The notes under the pieces are model-generated. The model was not told where the DNA came from and did not search any database. It was given only the letters and a program-made list of their open reading frames with translations. From contig CP136064.1 of assembly GCA_032622095.1 (NCBI GenBank), positions 175,662,247-175,726,246 on the forward strand: 64,000 bases of DNA. The letters run 5' to 3'. Shown one piece after another: positions 34,270-46,938 of this stretch (within the stretch, counting starts at the first letter, position 1; each line of letters starts with the position of its first letter). The position numbers and the translations under genes were made by a program. This DNA comes from Siphonodentalium dalli. Its lineage: Eukaryota > Mollusca > Scaphopoda > Gadilida > Siphonodentaliidae.

Positions 34270-37200
34270 CTGCTCTTGTATTATCTATTTTCTTTCTATC
34301 ATCTGCTTTTATTATCTGAACACCCATCCAAATGAATAAGACTGTTCCAATGTATACTTTTATATAAGTAGGAGAATCCATTCAGTATAGAAAGGGTTAA
34401 ACTATTCTTCATGATGCCATGTATGCCGATTCTAATCACCAAAGCAACATTTGAAAAAATACTATTGTTGTAACTTGGATGGGGACCATCAAATTGATGG
34501 GAAATATTATTTCTTTTTTACATGGATCTATCTATTTAAATCTAATCATCTTCAGATCATCACTGCATGGGCATTACTATACCACGTTTAATAACTTCAG
34601 ACATTTTGGCAAGAAAATGATATCTCATATGGAGATATTATGTTTTTTAAAGGAGCTTCGTGCTTCAAATGCATTAACTTGACAGTACCTGACTTTCACA
34701 AGAACAGAGACTGGCAAAATTACCGGAAATGAACCAAGTTTATGAAGAAATGAAAGTGTCAATGACCCTGAAGCTCAACTTGGAGATGGTCTAATTTCAA
34801 ATGTTACAGTAATGAAGTGATAAGGAATGTTGAAAGTTGGTATGTCTATGTACTAGTAATATTAATGTCAACATGCCAGCATTCAAAATCAATAGCTCCA
34901 ATCTAGAGGTGATCCCAAACATGTCCATGTATTTTCAAAACAATTCGCCTAATTGTGACCTGTAGGGTGTACAAAAGGATTTAGTCATACAAAGAGTAAA
35001 ATCCATAATGGCCACTGGCAGCCATGTTTTTTAATTCGGAAAAAAAATAGTAAGCTCCCATCTAGAGGTCACCCGGAGGATCCATTTGAAGCTTGGTGAG
35101 GTTTTCAGAAATATCTGATAACCCCATCTGTAAAGGCTGTGTATTATTTACTATGTCATTTTTTTATGATAGGCTGATAGCCGATTGTTTTACTAAATTA
35201 AAGAGGTATTTGCTGGTACACACAGTATCACCAAATAGAGCATAATTAGTAACTGCTTCCAAGTTAAAAATAGTTTGCAACATGCATCAACTAACTGAGA
35301 CTATGAACTAGTATCTTATTTTGAACAGGGGATTGGGGAAACATGGGTTAAGAAGAGTTGATGCCATGCGACAATGGGATTCATTTATGAAAATATAAAC
35401 AATTGGGATGAGTTCTATACACGGACTATAGAGGGTCTCTGAAATTTCCAGCTGCATCTCCTTGAACCTGACCAAATTCCCCAATTTCACGAAATTCCAT
35501 TACCTCCAACCCCCCTTGAGTTGGAATTTTCCAACTGATTAGCATTTCAGTAAACAATTTTGACTGAAATTAAGAAAATATGTGACTGTTGTCCTAAAGG
35601 CAACACTTTCCTTATAAATACTGGTTGGAAAATCAAACTATGAGTAAGATTTCAATCTATTCAGGTGTGAAATATCCAACTGATATTGTGTCATGCAGGC
35701 ATGACATTTCCAACTGTTGAAAACTTTGACGGTTAGACCCGTCGCCACGTCGTCCATGTTTCTGGATGACCTTGACCTTTATAAAATGATCGATCCATAA
35801 ATGAGTTCTGACTGCTACCATGTTTGGGTCATTGTTAGTAGTGTGCACTTACATCAACAAGTGGGAGTCCAGCCAGGTTGATGCAAGTACCGGAATAGCG
35901 CCTAATTTGACGTCAACATGGGAATAAATAGTTTGCAGACTATAACCCCAGGCGATAATTTTCGTAAAATTCTTGCCTCGCATTCTGCCGGGCCACAGTG
36001 TGATCACCAGGTAATGGTCAAAGATACCCTCTGACACATGATGGTGCATCATCCAAACAAATGACCCTCTGTGAACTCAATGTATATAATAATTCTCAGT
36101 ATTTCACCCAAAGGCAGTCAATAGGTGTATACTATAACACTATTCCACATATATTCATCTGCAGGACTTTGTTTTTTAATAGTATATATTGCAAATGTAC
36201 ATAGACATGGCACCCGGTCAACATGCAATCCTTTATAAGGACCCAGAAACAGAAAATAATAAAAACATGACATAGCGTGACCAACAAAAGAGTGCTACAC
36301 CGACACTCATGGGATAAAAAGGCCTGCCTGTCTAGGCCATCATATAAGGGGGATGTTCAAGGTGGTCTTATGAGGCTTCGGCCAATAGCCTAGCTTGCTG
36401 TTCAAAAGACACAGGTGCTAGCTATGCTCCTTGGGAAAAGAGCTCTCACAAGGTATGAAATTGATGAATATTAATGTCGTTTCTGTAGCCTGTTATATAT
36501 GTTAGAGGGAATTTTTTGAGGAATAAATAGCACAATTATTCCTCAAAACAAAACATCAAAGTTGAGTTATACTTAACCACAATTAAGAAAATTCTCATAG
36601 CACAGTAGACTTGGCTAAACAATATTGTATGTAATTGATCTTCACATAGAGCCGGAATTTAATATATATAGTGTGTTTGTTTTTTCTTCCACAAACACAC
36701 AATGAGCCATGGCCAAAGGAAGCTCCAACCCCCTTTGTGAGATGCCAATGAGCCACAGTGCCTTGGGTCCATGGCATGTTTGTTGTAATGTTACACCCTG
36801 CCTCAATTCTCCTACATTATATCTGATATTTCAACAAGTTATGAGCTTAAAATCCCAGGGCGTGTTGGCAAGAGATCTGCCTATATGCACATGTCTTCTT
36901 AAGATAATGCAAAACTGTGATAATTTAGTTGGAATTACTAAGGGTTTTATTAAGTTCACTGAATTTTTTTGTTTAAAAGTACCTGACTAGTGAACATGAT
37001 ATCTACATATCCAGTGCTATCCACACATGTTTATTATTAAGCAGTCAACCTCTGTGTATGAGTTACCACATTTTGGTTAATATAACATTTAAAATATAGA
37101 GCCTGCCACCACTATCATAGTGTAAGCAGTTATATTTATGTTGTTGCAAATTGCCATGTGAGATATCAAATTAATATATAGCTATTTAATAATGGAAAAT

Positions 37201-38537
37201 ATTAAAAGACATGGAATGGGTAAAAGTGGTTAGATCACCTATATCTGCCCTGTTTGATCCAATGTAAGTCCAAGCATCCAAGGACCTAGAGCTCCATTGG
37301 TCTTGTTAATGTTATATAAATTCAACTGGCTAAGTTGTGGTTAAAAAGATAGCTAAATAAATTTATTGCACTACAATGAACTCTGTGTGTGGCCAGTTCT
37401 CTTAGGACTAACATATGAGGGCAATAAATAACTCTCAATTCGATAAACCACACATCTCTTGTCTCTCTCACAGAGAAGCAGGTATTAATTGTAAGTTACT
37501 TTAATTGAATGTCAAAGGGCCATAACTCTGTAAAAGAAAATCGGATCAAACCCATATTCGAAGTCGTTCTGTAGTTTGGGCTGAGAAACTCTTATGGGAA
37601 ATTTGGTTCCAATCGGATAGAAAATGTTTGAGTTATCACATTGTGTGTAAAGTGTCTATGGGCGGACAGACAGACAGATGGTGGGACGAACAACGAGTGG
37701 TCAATCCAGACGTCGACATTATGTGTTTCATACTATCATATGGGTATACATAAAAATGCACCAAAAACTCTCCAACCCTTGTTGGCATCACATCGAATCA
37801 TCCATGCTCACAATGATTCCTCCGATCGATTCACCATGTGAAGATACACTTTTCAAATGTGAAAATAATATATACATGTATCACTCTGCTTCTCATTGAG
37901 TCATTATGCAGAAATATGCTATGTGTTGAGATAAATCAACCCTGAACTCAATCCATGATATGGGGAGATAAGTCTTGACATTTTCACTCAAAATGGAAAC
38001 CTATCTGAAAACGCTGAAACATTGATGCCACATATCTCCAGAAAAGCGAATCAGTAAAATATTGCGTTTATGGGATATGTTTCCTGACCAAACCGACTAC
38101 CAACTAAATTCGTTTTTAACCAATTGATGAAAGCTGTTCCATGTCACCTTTAAGATAGAGAATGTAAACTTACATATGACACTACTGGAATCATGTGTAC
38201 CCTTTTAACCAGATAAAGAGCTGTGTAATAATAATAATAACATGTGTATAGTGCTTATCTGTAATAAGTATATACCCTTCTCCTCATTCTGAAAACCTGT
38301 GAACCCATTCCCATGTTTATTTGTAAGAGTGACCCTTTCGGCGCTAATGAGTCAATGGAACAATAATGGTAGTAGTCAGGTACACGTATCAGTGACCATG
38401 AGAACTTTGTGATATTTGTATGACCTGGATTCCGCGTGGGACTTTTCAATTTTAGGTAGCCTTCAGGTGAACTGAACGGTTGAACACCTCAAATCAGCAC
38501 GCCACTAACTGCAAGTTGTTAAGTGTTAATGACTCAC
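34270..38537. other. Long intron sequence, mostly nothing recognised
   Basis: A MITE end (CATTCAGTATAGAAAGGGTTAA) lies at about 34310-34400. A diverged leader plus one or two units of the 160-bp family lie at 34735-35110 (AATGAAAGTGTCAATGACCC, AGCTCCCATCTAGAGGTCAC). A single 170-bp repeat unit with GGACAGACAGACAG tail lies at 37505-37690. Otherwise no exon, RNA gene or element was seen. Confidence 0.4.
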
Positions 38538-38599
38538 ATTGTTTCTGTTTCTTTCTGTGGCCCCGAGGAAGCCATTCGGCCACAAAGGTCAGTAGAGAG
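38538..38599 (-). CDS. ZNFX1: ZNFX1 orthologue, 62-nt exon
   Basis: The acceptor ATATTGTGCAG precedes 38599, and a consensus donor GTGAGT follows 38538. The 62-nt exon enters in phase 0 and leaves with two bases carried, bridging exactly the phase gap between exons 39387-39532 (ends phase 0) and 32312-32410 (needs two bases). It reads LSTDLCGRMASSGPQKETET plus a split Ile. The internal Met (MASSGPQ) could serve as a start codon for a shorter isoform, in which case the 39.4-kb exon would be optional or separate. Confidence 0.68.
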
Positions 38600-38914
38600 C
38601 TGCACAATATAAACAAATATCAAAAGTCTTCTACATGTGTGAAAACATTTTCTCTCTAGGCCTACTACATGTAGTATTCAAGGTTCCAGACCTAGTTACA
38701 ACAACATACAACATCTAAACTAAACACAAGTTTTTGCTTTGATTCACTGAAAAATTGGTGAAAATCAAATGTGAAATATAAATATATATATCAAAGACCG
38801 TTATTTCGAGTAGCATGCTAAATGTGTTGCATAGATGGAAAATACCTGCTAATTTCCAAATCCAACAACTATGACAGAAATCAATGGATAAGTCTCATCT
38901 ATCAAATGCTACCA

Positions 38915-39315
38915 GGGCCATAATTAAAAAGATATTTGTTTGTCCCCGCCCTGACCGACTCGATTTTAACGGCCGACTTGAAATTCTTTTATTCAGATCG
39001 CTAATTTAGTAGTAGTAGTGGTATGTTGTCTGAGAAGCTCATTTTCGGTCAGAAACTCCAGCAAATGTGACTGAACAGCATAATTATTTATTGTTCTTGT
39101 TGTGTTTTTCCAACTATTAATTTTTAATTTGTTATCAAATTAATCCCTGACTATTTATTAATATTGATATCCTCCGCCTGCACCATGGGGGAGGGGAGGG
39201 ACCCTTAGTATGCCATTCCACCTTGCAAAAAAAAAAAAAAATCCCTACCTACCTACCCACCTGAAAAGTTTTGGGTAGGGGTGTGGACAAACAAACAATT
39301 TATTAATTTTGGCCC
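38915..39315. mobile_element. Short TIR element, distant relative of F
   Basis: Ends GGGCCATAATTAAAAAGATA and, inverted, GGGCCAAAATTAATAAATTG are each followed by TTTGTTTGTCC. The interior has a poly-A run and a CCTACCTACC tract like the right end of F. It lies between two ZNFX1 exons. Confidence 0.6.
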
Positions 39316-39386
39316 AACAGCAAAATGTTTCTCAATGAAATTTAGTCATATGACAGGCAAGTGCTGGAAATATTGTTACCAGGTAC

Positions 39387-39532
39387 CTCAGACTCAGTTG
39401 TTATAACTGGGCGATCCAATATAACATCAGGTAGAAATGGCAGCTTATTTGGTTTTTTCACTGATGCATTACTAAATCGAAGTGACACCAGAAAATCTCT
39501 GTTATAGACTCTCTTCCTAATTTTTCCCTCAC
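39387..39532 (-). CDS. 5'-most exon found for the ZNFX1 gene: eIF4G-like eIF4E-binding motif
   Basis: The acceptor GCTTGTTTCAG precedes 39532 and the donor GTACCT follows 39387. The 48 complete codons include KRVYNRDFLVSLRF followed by KKPNKLPFLPDVILDRP. The core YNRDFLV fits the canonical eIF4E-binding motif Y-x4-L-hydrophobic. The downstream 'KP..LP.LPDV.LD' text is what follows that motif in eIF4G proteins, including the auxiliary region contacting the lateral face of eIF4E. It enters needing two bases to complete a codon, so at least one more upstream coding exon exists that I could not place. Same strand, order and phase tie it to the ZNFX1 exons. A separate eIF4G-like gene or an alternative first part of the transcript is not excluded. 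Confidence 0.72.
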
Positions 39533-39602
39533 CTGAAACAAGCCAAGGGCAATTTATTGAGTATAAATATAAGAAATATTAAAGTGATTATTAACCCTTT
39601 AA

Positions 39603-40126
39603 AGGCACGGGTGGCGTTCGTTACAGAAATATTCATATTTGTTCAAATCGCCATCAACTGAAGGAATACTATTAATATATATATATAGTTTTGTTCATAT
39701 GCCAAACATAATCAGCACGTAAATAGTATATTGTCATCAAGACTACGATGGTGTACGTAAACAAGAACCATCTCGTGTTACAGAAGTTTTGCTTCTGTTT
39801 ACATAACACAGCGCAATTCTATTGGTTAATCACACACAAATGATATAAACGTTCTTTATTATTTCCACATCAGGAAAACAGTAACAAATAACGGTCTTTA
39901 TGTTTACCATATCCGGATCTAAACAAAAGCCAGGTTCTGTAACGTTTTTTGCTTTTGTTTACCTAACAAAGGAAAAACATTTGACAATAACATACTGTTT
40001 ATGCCATATTTCTGATTGGTATAAGAACAAAGCCTGTCTATATTTTACTATTCTTTCTGTTTATGGCGGGTTTTGACGGAGCTGAATATTTTAACAGCAT
40101 ACCCACTGCCAACGCCGCTCGTATCT
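39603..40126 (-). mobile_element. TTAA-type MITE, family A, copy 2
   Basis: Reverse-complement partner of 1447-1966, with TTAA at 39599-39602 and 40127-40130. The ends are AGGCACGGGTGGCGTT and, inverted, AGATACGAGCGGCGTT. The right TTAA is shared with the next MITE (40131-40376), so two elements sit back to back. Confidence 0.78.
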
Positions 40127-40130
40127 TTAA

Positions 40131-40376
40131 TGATGGGAGCTGCGCTGGTGCAGCATAATGATCATGTGCCAATGCATTCTCTTATCTATGCGAGTCTCCC
40201 ATAGGAGCCTCACATATATAAGAGAATGCACTGGCTTACAAGGTCAATGTAAATATTGTTAGGCCAATGTATTCTCATATATATGCAAGGATCCACATGG
40301 GAGACTCACATTTATAAGAGAATGCATTGGCATAGGTTATTCCCAAAATTTCAGGAAGCTCCAGTTCTACTCAATA
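40131..40376. mobile_element. Palindromic TTAA MITE, family B, copy 3
   Basis: TTAA at 40127-40130 (shared with the family A MITE) and 40377-40380. It has TGATGGGAGCTGCGCTGGTG at one end, AGGAAGCTCCAGTTCTACTC at the other, and internal opposed TGCATTCTCTTATCTATGCG repeats. Confidence 0.75.
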
Positions 40377-40380
40377 TTAA

Positions 40381-40880
40381 AGATGGTGTATCTCTTCCCC
40401 GAACTTTCTGCATATAAATAGGGCTGTAAAATAATAACTTTTAGTCAGATAGTCAACAGGAACTTCTGGCACTAGGAAATCATATTTTACTCAAATAATT
40501 TTCTGTGAATTGGGACAGAAAATGTGGTTATTTTAAAACATTACAACATATTTGATTGGAAGTCTATATCTTAAAACAATTTTAAGTGAAATATGTGCAA
40601 GAACAGATGTTACTCTTGTGTGTCTTGGTAATAATAATTTAAATGTGAAAAGTATCTTGGTAATAAATTACTATATAAATTATGTGGAATTGCACCTCTT
40701 CGACTTTGACATTTTATATTGAATATCATGTAAAAGAGTGGTCACCACGAAGATCCATGTAAAATTTGGGAATGATCAGATGAGGGACATGGCCTGTAGT
40801 GCCAAAGGATTTTTTCATGCAAAGAGTCAAATAAACAAGAGCATCGCTAGGGCGTGGCAAAATACGCCCGTGGTAATTTC
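40381..40880. other. Sequence upstream of array 2, no gene seen
   Basis: Includes a diverged fragment of the 160-bp family at 40740-40830 (GATCAGATGAGGGACATGGC) and GGCGTGGCAAAATACGCC at about 40851. If the gene's upstream exons lie in this direction, none could be identified here. Confidence 0.35.
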
Positions 40881-42203
40881 AATGAAAGTGTCAATGACAC
40901 TGTAGCTCAACTTGGAAAGGGAATAATTTAATATATTACAGTCAATGGAGCGATTAGGAATGTGGAAAGTTGAATGTCTAATACTAGTTTATAGACATGA
41001 AGAGAAAAGTAAAATCCAAGATGGCTGCTGGCGGCCATGTTTTCGGCCGAATGACCCCAAAATGAGTCGTTCCCATCTACATGTCATCGTTAACATCAAT
41101 GACAAATTTTATGACGATCAGACTAAAGGTACGACCTGTAGCCCATGCTAAAGAATTTAGTCATACAAAGAGTAAAATCCAAGATGGCTGCTGGCGGCCA
41201 TGTTTTTTGGCCGATTGACCCCAAAATGACTCGTTCCAATCTACATGTCATCGTTAACATCCATGACAAATTTTATGATGATCAGACTAAAGGTACGACC
41301 TGTAGCCCGTACTAAATAATTTAGTCATACAAAGAGTAAAATCCAAGATGGCTGCTGGCGGCCACATTTTTTCGCCAAATGACCCCAAAATTACTCGTTC
41401 CCATCTACATATCAACATTAACATCCAGGACAAATTTCATGATGATCAGACGAATAGTACGACCTGTGGCCCGTGCTAATGGATTAAATTTTGAAATCCA
41501 AGATGGCCGCTGGCGGCCATGTTTTTTGTCCGAATGACCCCAAAATGACTCGTTCCCATTTACATTCCAATTTCAACAGCCATGAAAATTTTATGATGAT
41601 CAGACTAAAGGTACGACCTGTAGCCCGTGCTAAAGGATTTAGTCATACAAAGAGTAAAATCCAAGATGGCTGCTGGCGGCCATCTTTTTTGGCCGAATGA
41701 CCCCAAAATGACTCGTTCCCATCTACATGTCATTATTAACATTCATGAAAAATTTTATGATGATCAGACTAAAGATACAACCTGTAGCCCGTGCTAAAGG
41801 ATTTAGTCATACAAAGAGTAAAATCCAAGATGACTGCTGGCGGCCATGTTTTTTGGCCGAATGACCTCAAAATTACCTGTTCCCATCTACATGTCAATAT
41901 TAACATCCATGACAAATTTCATGACGATCAGATGAACAGTACGGCCTGTAGCCCGTGCTAATGGATTGAATTTTGAAATCTAAGATGGCCACTGGCGGCC
42001 ATGTTTTTTTTCCGTATGACCCCAAAATGAATCATTCCAGTATAAATGTTGATGTCAACAGCTATGACAAATTTCATAATGATCCGATCAAAGGTACGAC
42101 CTGTAGCCTCTATTGTTGACGCCGCCCGTACACACGCACACACGGACGACGGACGACAAAGCCATGGCAATAGCTCAAACTTTACAAAGTAAAGTTGAGC
42201 TAA
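40881..42203 (+). repeat. 160-bp tandem array 2
   Basis: Full leader from AATGAAAGTGTCAATGACAC, about seven to eight units, and full tail GGACGACAAAGCCATGGCAA plus terminal hairpin ending GTTGAGCTAA. Leader and tail are nearly identical to array 1. Confidence 0.8.
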
Positions 42204-42402
42204 CAAGGGGCCATAATCAGGTGAAAATTGGTGGGCAGAACCCAAATTCGAACGTGACCTGTATTTTGGGCTAGTAAACTATCATTCCAAATTTCAGACC
42301 ATTCAGTACAGACTTACTTAATTTATCATCTGCAAATGAAAATGAAAGTGTCCATGACACTGTAGCTCAACGTTGCAAAGAAGTTAAATTTTTGTGATGA
42401 GC

Positions 42403-44639
42403 AATGAAAGTGTCAATGACACTGTAGCTCAACTTGGAAAGGGAATAATTTAATGTATTACAGTCAATGGAGCGATTAGGAATGTGGAAAGTTGAATGTC
42501 AAATACTAGTTTATAGACATGAAGAGAAAAGTAAAATCCAAGATGGCTGCTGGCGGCCATGTTTTCGGCCGAATGACCCCAAAATGATTGTATCCCATCT
42601 ACATGTCATCGTTAACATCCATGACAAATTTTATGACGATCAGACTAAAGGTACGACCTGTAGCCTATGCTAAAGAATTTAGTCATACAAAGAGTAAAAT
42701 TCAAGATGGCTGCTGGCGGCCATGTTTTTTAGCCGAATGACACCAAAATGACTCGTTCCAATCTACATGTCATTATTAACATCTATGACAAATTTTATGA
42801 CGATCAGACTAAAGGTACGACCTGTAGCCCATGCTAAAGAATTTAGTCATACAAAGAGTAAAATCCAATATTAACAACCATGACAAATTTCATGATGATC
42901 AGACGAACAGTACGACCTGTGGCCCATGCTAATGGATTAAATTTTGAAATCCAAGATGGCCACTGGCGGCCATGTTTTTTGTCCGAATGACCCCAAAATG
43001 ACTCGTTCCCATTTACATTCCAATTTCAACAGCCATGACAAATTTTATGATGATCAGACTAAATGTACGACCTGTAGCCCGTGCTAAAGGATTTAGTCAT
43101 ACAAAGAGTAAAATCAAAGATGGCTGCTGGCGGCCATGTTTTTCTGCCGAATGACCCAAAAATTACTCGTTCCCATTTACATTCCAATTTCAACAGCCAT
43201 GACAAATTTTATGATGATCAGACTAAAGGTACGACCTGTAGCCCGTGCTAAAGGATTTAGTCATACAAAGAGTAAAATCAAAGATGGCTGCTGGCGGCCA
43301 TGTTTTTCTGCCGAATGACCCCAAAATGACTCGTTCCCATCTACATGTCATTATTAACATTCACGACAAATTTTATGATGATCAGACTAAAGGTACAACC
43401 TGTAGCCCGTGCTAAAGGATTTAGTCATACAAAGAGTAAAATCCAAGATGGCTGCTGGCGACCATGTTTTTTGGCCGAATGACCCCAAAATTACTCGTTC
43501 CCATCTACATGTCATTGTTAACATCCATGACAAATTTTATGATGATCAGACGAACAGTACGACCTGTGGCCCGTGCTAATGGATTAAATTTTGAAATCCA
43601 AGATGGCCACTGGCGGCCATGTTTATTGGCCGATTGACCCCAAAATGACTCGTTCCCATCTACATGTCATTATTAACATTCTCGTCAAATTTTATGATGA
43701 TCAGACTAAAAGTAGGACCTGTAGCCCGTGCTAAAGGATTTAGTCATACAAAGAGTAAAATCCAAGATGGCTGCTGGCGGCCATGTTTTTTGGCCGAATG
43801 ACCCCAAAATTACTCGTTCCCATCTACATGTCAATATTAACATCCATGACAAATTTGATGATGATCAGACTAAAAGTACGACCTGTAGCCCGTGCTAAAG
43901 AATTTAGTCATACAAAGAGTAAAATCCAAGAAGGATGCTGGCCGCCATGTTTTTTGGCCGAATGACCCCAAAATTACTCGTTCCCATCTACATGTCAACA
44001 TTAACATCCAGGACAAATTTCATGATGATCAGACGAACAGTACGACCTGTGGCCCGTGCTAATGGATTGAATTTTGAAATCCAAGATGGCCGCTGGCGGC
44101 CATGTTTTTTGTCCGAATGACCCCAAAATGACTCGTTCCCATCTACATTCCAATTTCAACAGCCATGACAAATTTTATGATGATCGGACTAAAGGTACGA
44201 CCTGTAGCCCGTGCTAAAGGATTTAGTCATACAAAGAGTGAAATCAAAGATGCCTGCTGGCGGCCATGTTTTTTGGCCGAATGACCCCAAAATGACTCGT
44301 TCCCATCTACATGTCATTATTAACATTCTTGACAAATTTTATGATGATCAGACTAAAAGTACGCCCTGTAGCCCGTGCTAATGGATTGAATTTTGAAATG
44401 CAAGATGGCCACTGGCGGCCATGTTTTTTTACCGAATGACCCCAAAATTAATCATTCTGGTCTAAATGTTGATGTCAACAGCTATGACAAATTTCATAAT
44501 GATCCGACCAAAGGTACGACCTGTAGACTGCATTGTTGACGCCTTACGTACACACGTACACACGCACACACGTACACACGGACGACGGACGACAAAGCCA
44601 TGGCAATAGCTCAAACTTTACAAAGTAAAGTTGAGCTAA
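42403..44639 (+). repeat. 160-bp tandem array 3
   Basis: Full leader and full tail, with about thirteen units. A truncated extra leader (42341-42395, AATGAAAGTGTCCATGACAC) sits just before it. One unit near 42870 is internally deleted (GTAAAATCCAATATTAACAA). Confidence 0.8.
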
Positions 44640-46938
44640 TAAATGGAATGATGAATTGAATTTTGAAATCCAAGATGGCAGCTGGCGGCCATGTTTTCTT
44701 GCCGAATGACCGCAAATTGACTAGTTCCCATCTCATTTCAATGTTAACATCCATGACAAATTTCATGATCATCCGACAAAGGTATGACGTGTAGCCCGTG
44801 CCAAAAGATTTAGTCATGCAAAGAGTAAAATCAAAGATGGCTGCCAGTGGCCATGTTTTATGGCAGAATGACCCAAAATGACTCATTCCCATCTACATGT
44901 CAATATTAACATGCACAACAAATTTCATGAAGATGTGACGAATGCTCTGGCCTGTAGCCCTTGCTGATGGATTGAATTTTGAAATCTTTGATGGCTGCTG
45001 GTGGCCATGTTTTTCTGCCGAATGACCCCAAAATGACTCGTTCCCAGCTACATGTCAATGTCAACAGCCATGACTAATTTTGTAATGATCTGACCAAAGG
45101 TACGACTAGTCGCTCTTGACAAATGATTTAGTCATGCAAAGAGTAAAATCCAAGATGGCTGCATGTGGCCATGTTTTATGGCCGAATGACCCCAAATGAC
45201 TAGTTCCCATCTACATGTCAATATTAACATCCATGACAAATTTCATGATGGTCCGACCAAAGCTACGACCTGTAGCCCGTGCCAAAGGATTTAGTCATGC
45301 AAAGAGTAAAATCAAAGATGGCTGCTGGTGGCCATGTTTTATGGCCGAATGACCCCAAAATGACTCATTCCCATCTACATGTCAATATTAACATCCATGA
45401 CAAATTTCATGATGATCAGAAGAACAGTACGACCTGTGGCCCGTGCTAATGGATTAAATTTTGAAATCAAAGATGGCTGCTGGTGGCCATGTTTTTTGTC
45501 CGAATGACCCCAAAATGACTCGTTCCCATCTGCATGTCAATGTTAACATCATGACAAATTTCATGATGATCGGAACAAAGGTACGACCTGTAGCCCATGA
45601 CAAAGTATTTAGTCATGCAAAGATTTAAATCCAAGATGGCTGCTGGCAGCCATGTTTTTTGGCCAAATGACCCCAAAATGACTCGTTCCCATCTACATGC
45701 CAATATTAACATTCATGACAAATTTCATATGATGATCAGACAAACTCTCCGGCTTGTAGCCCTTGATAATGAATTTCATGAAGATGTGACGAATGCTCTG
45801 GCCTGTAGCCCTTGCTGATGGATTGAATTTTAAAATCCAAGATGGATGCTGGCAGTCATGATTTTTGGCAAAATGGCCCCAAAATGACTCGTTCCCATCT
45901 ACATGTCAATGTCAACAGCCATGACAAATTTCATAATGATCAGTACAGCCTGTAGCCCATGCTAATGGATTGAATTTTGAAATCCAAAATGGCCGTGCCA
46001 AACGATTTAGTCATGCAAAGAGTAAAATCCAAGACGGCTGCCGGTGGCCAAGTTTTATGGCCAAATGACCCCAAAATGACTCATTCCCATCTACATGTCA
46101 TTGTCAACAGCCATGACAAATTTCATGATGATCCGAATGACCACAAAATGACTAGTTCCAATCAAAGATACAACCTCTAGCCCGTGCCAAAGGATTTAGT
46201 CATGCAAAGAGTAAAATCCAAAATGGCTGCCGGCAGCCATATTTTATTGTTGAATGACCCCAAAATGACTCGTTCCCATCTACATGTCAATATTAATATG
46301 CACAACAAATTTCATGATGATCAGACAAACACTCCGGCCTGTAGACCGTGCAAATGGATTGAATTTTGAAATCCAAGATGGCAGCTGGCGGCCATGACAA
46401 ATTTCATAATGATCCGACCAAAGGTACGATTTGTAGCCCATGCCAAATGATTTAGTCATGCAAGAGTAAATTCCAAGATGGCTGCCGGCTGCCAAGTTTT
46501 ATGGCCAAATGACCCCAAAATGACTCGTTCCCAGGTACATGTCAATGTTAACATCCATGACAAATTTCATGATGATCTGACCAAAGGTACAACATGTCAA
46601 TGTTAACATCCATGACAAATTTCATATTGATCCGACCAAAGGTACGATTTGTAGCCCATGCCAAAGTATTTAGTCATGCAAAGAGTAAAACCCAAGATGA
46701 TCAGACGAACTCTACGGTCTGTAGCCCTTGCTAATGGATTTAATTTTTAAATCCAAGATGGCTGCTGGTGGCCATGTTTTTTGGTGAAATGGCCCCAAAA
46801 TGACTCGTTCTCATATACATGTCAACAGCCATGAGAAATTTCATAACGGAAATTGCTGATGGACATCTCCACACACTCATGGACGATGGATACCAAGACA
46901 TGGCAATAGCTCAAACTTTACAAGTAAAGTTGAGCTAA
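44640..46938 (+). repeat. 160-bp tandem array 4 (diverged, no leader)
   Basis: Starts directly after the tail of array 3. The units are more diverged (TTTAGTCATGCAAAGAGTAA instead of CATACAAAG) and several are partly deleted. The array ends with CATGGCAATAGCTCAAACTT and AAGTTGAGCTAA. Confidence 0.75.
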
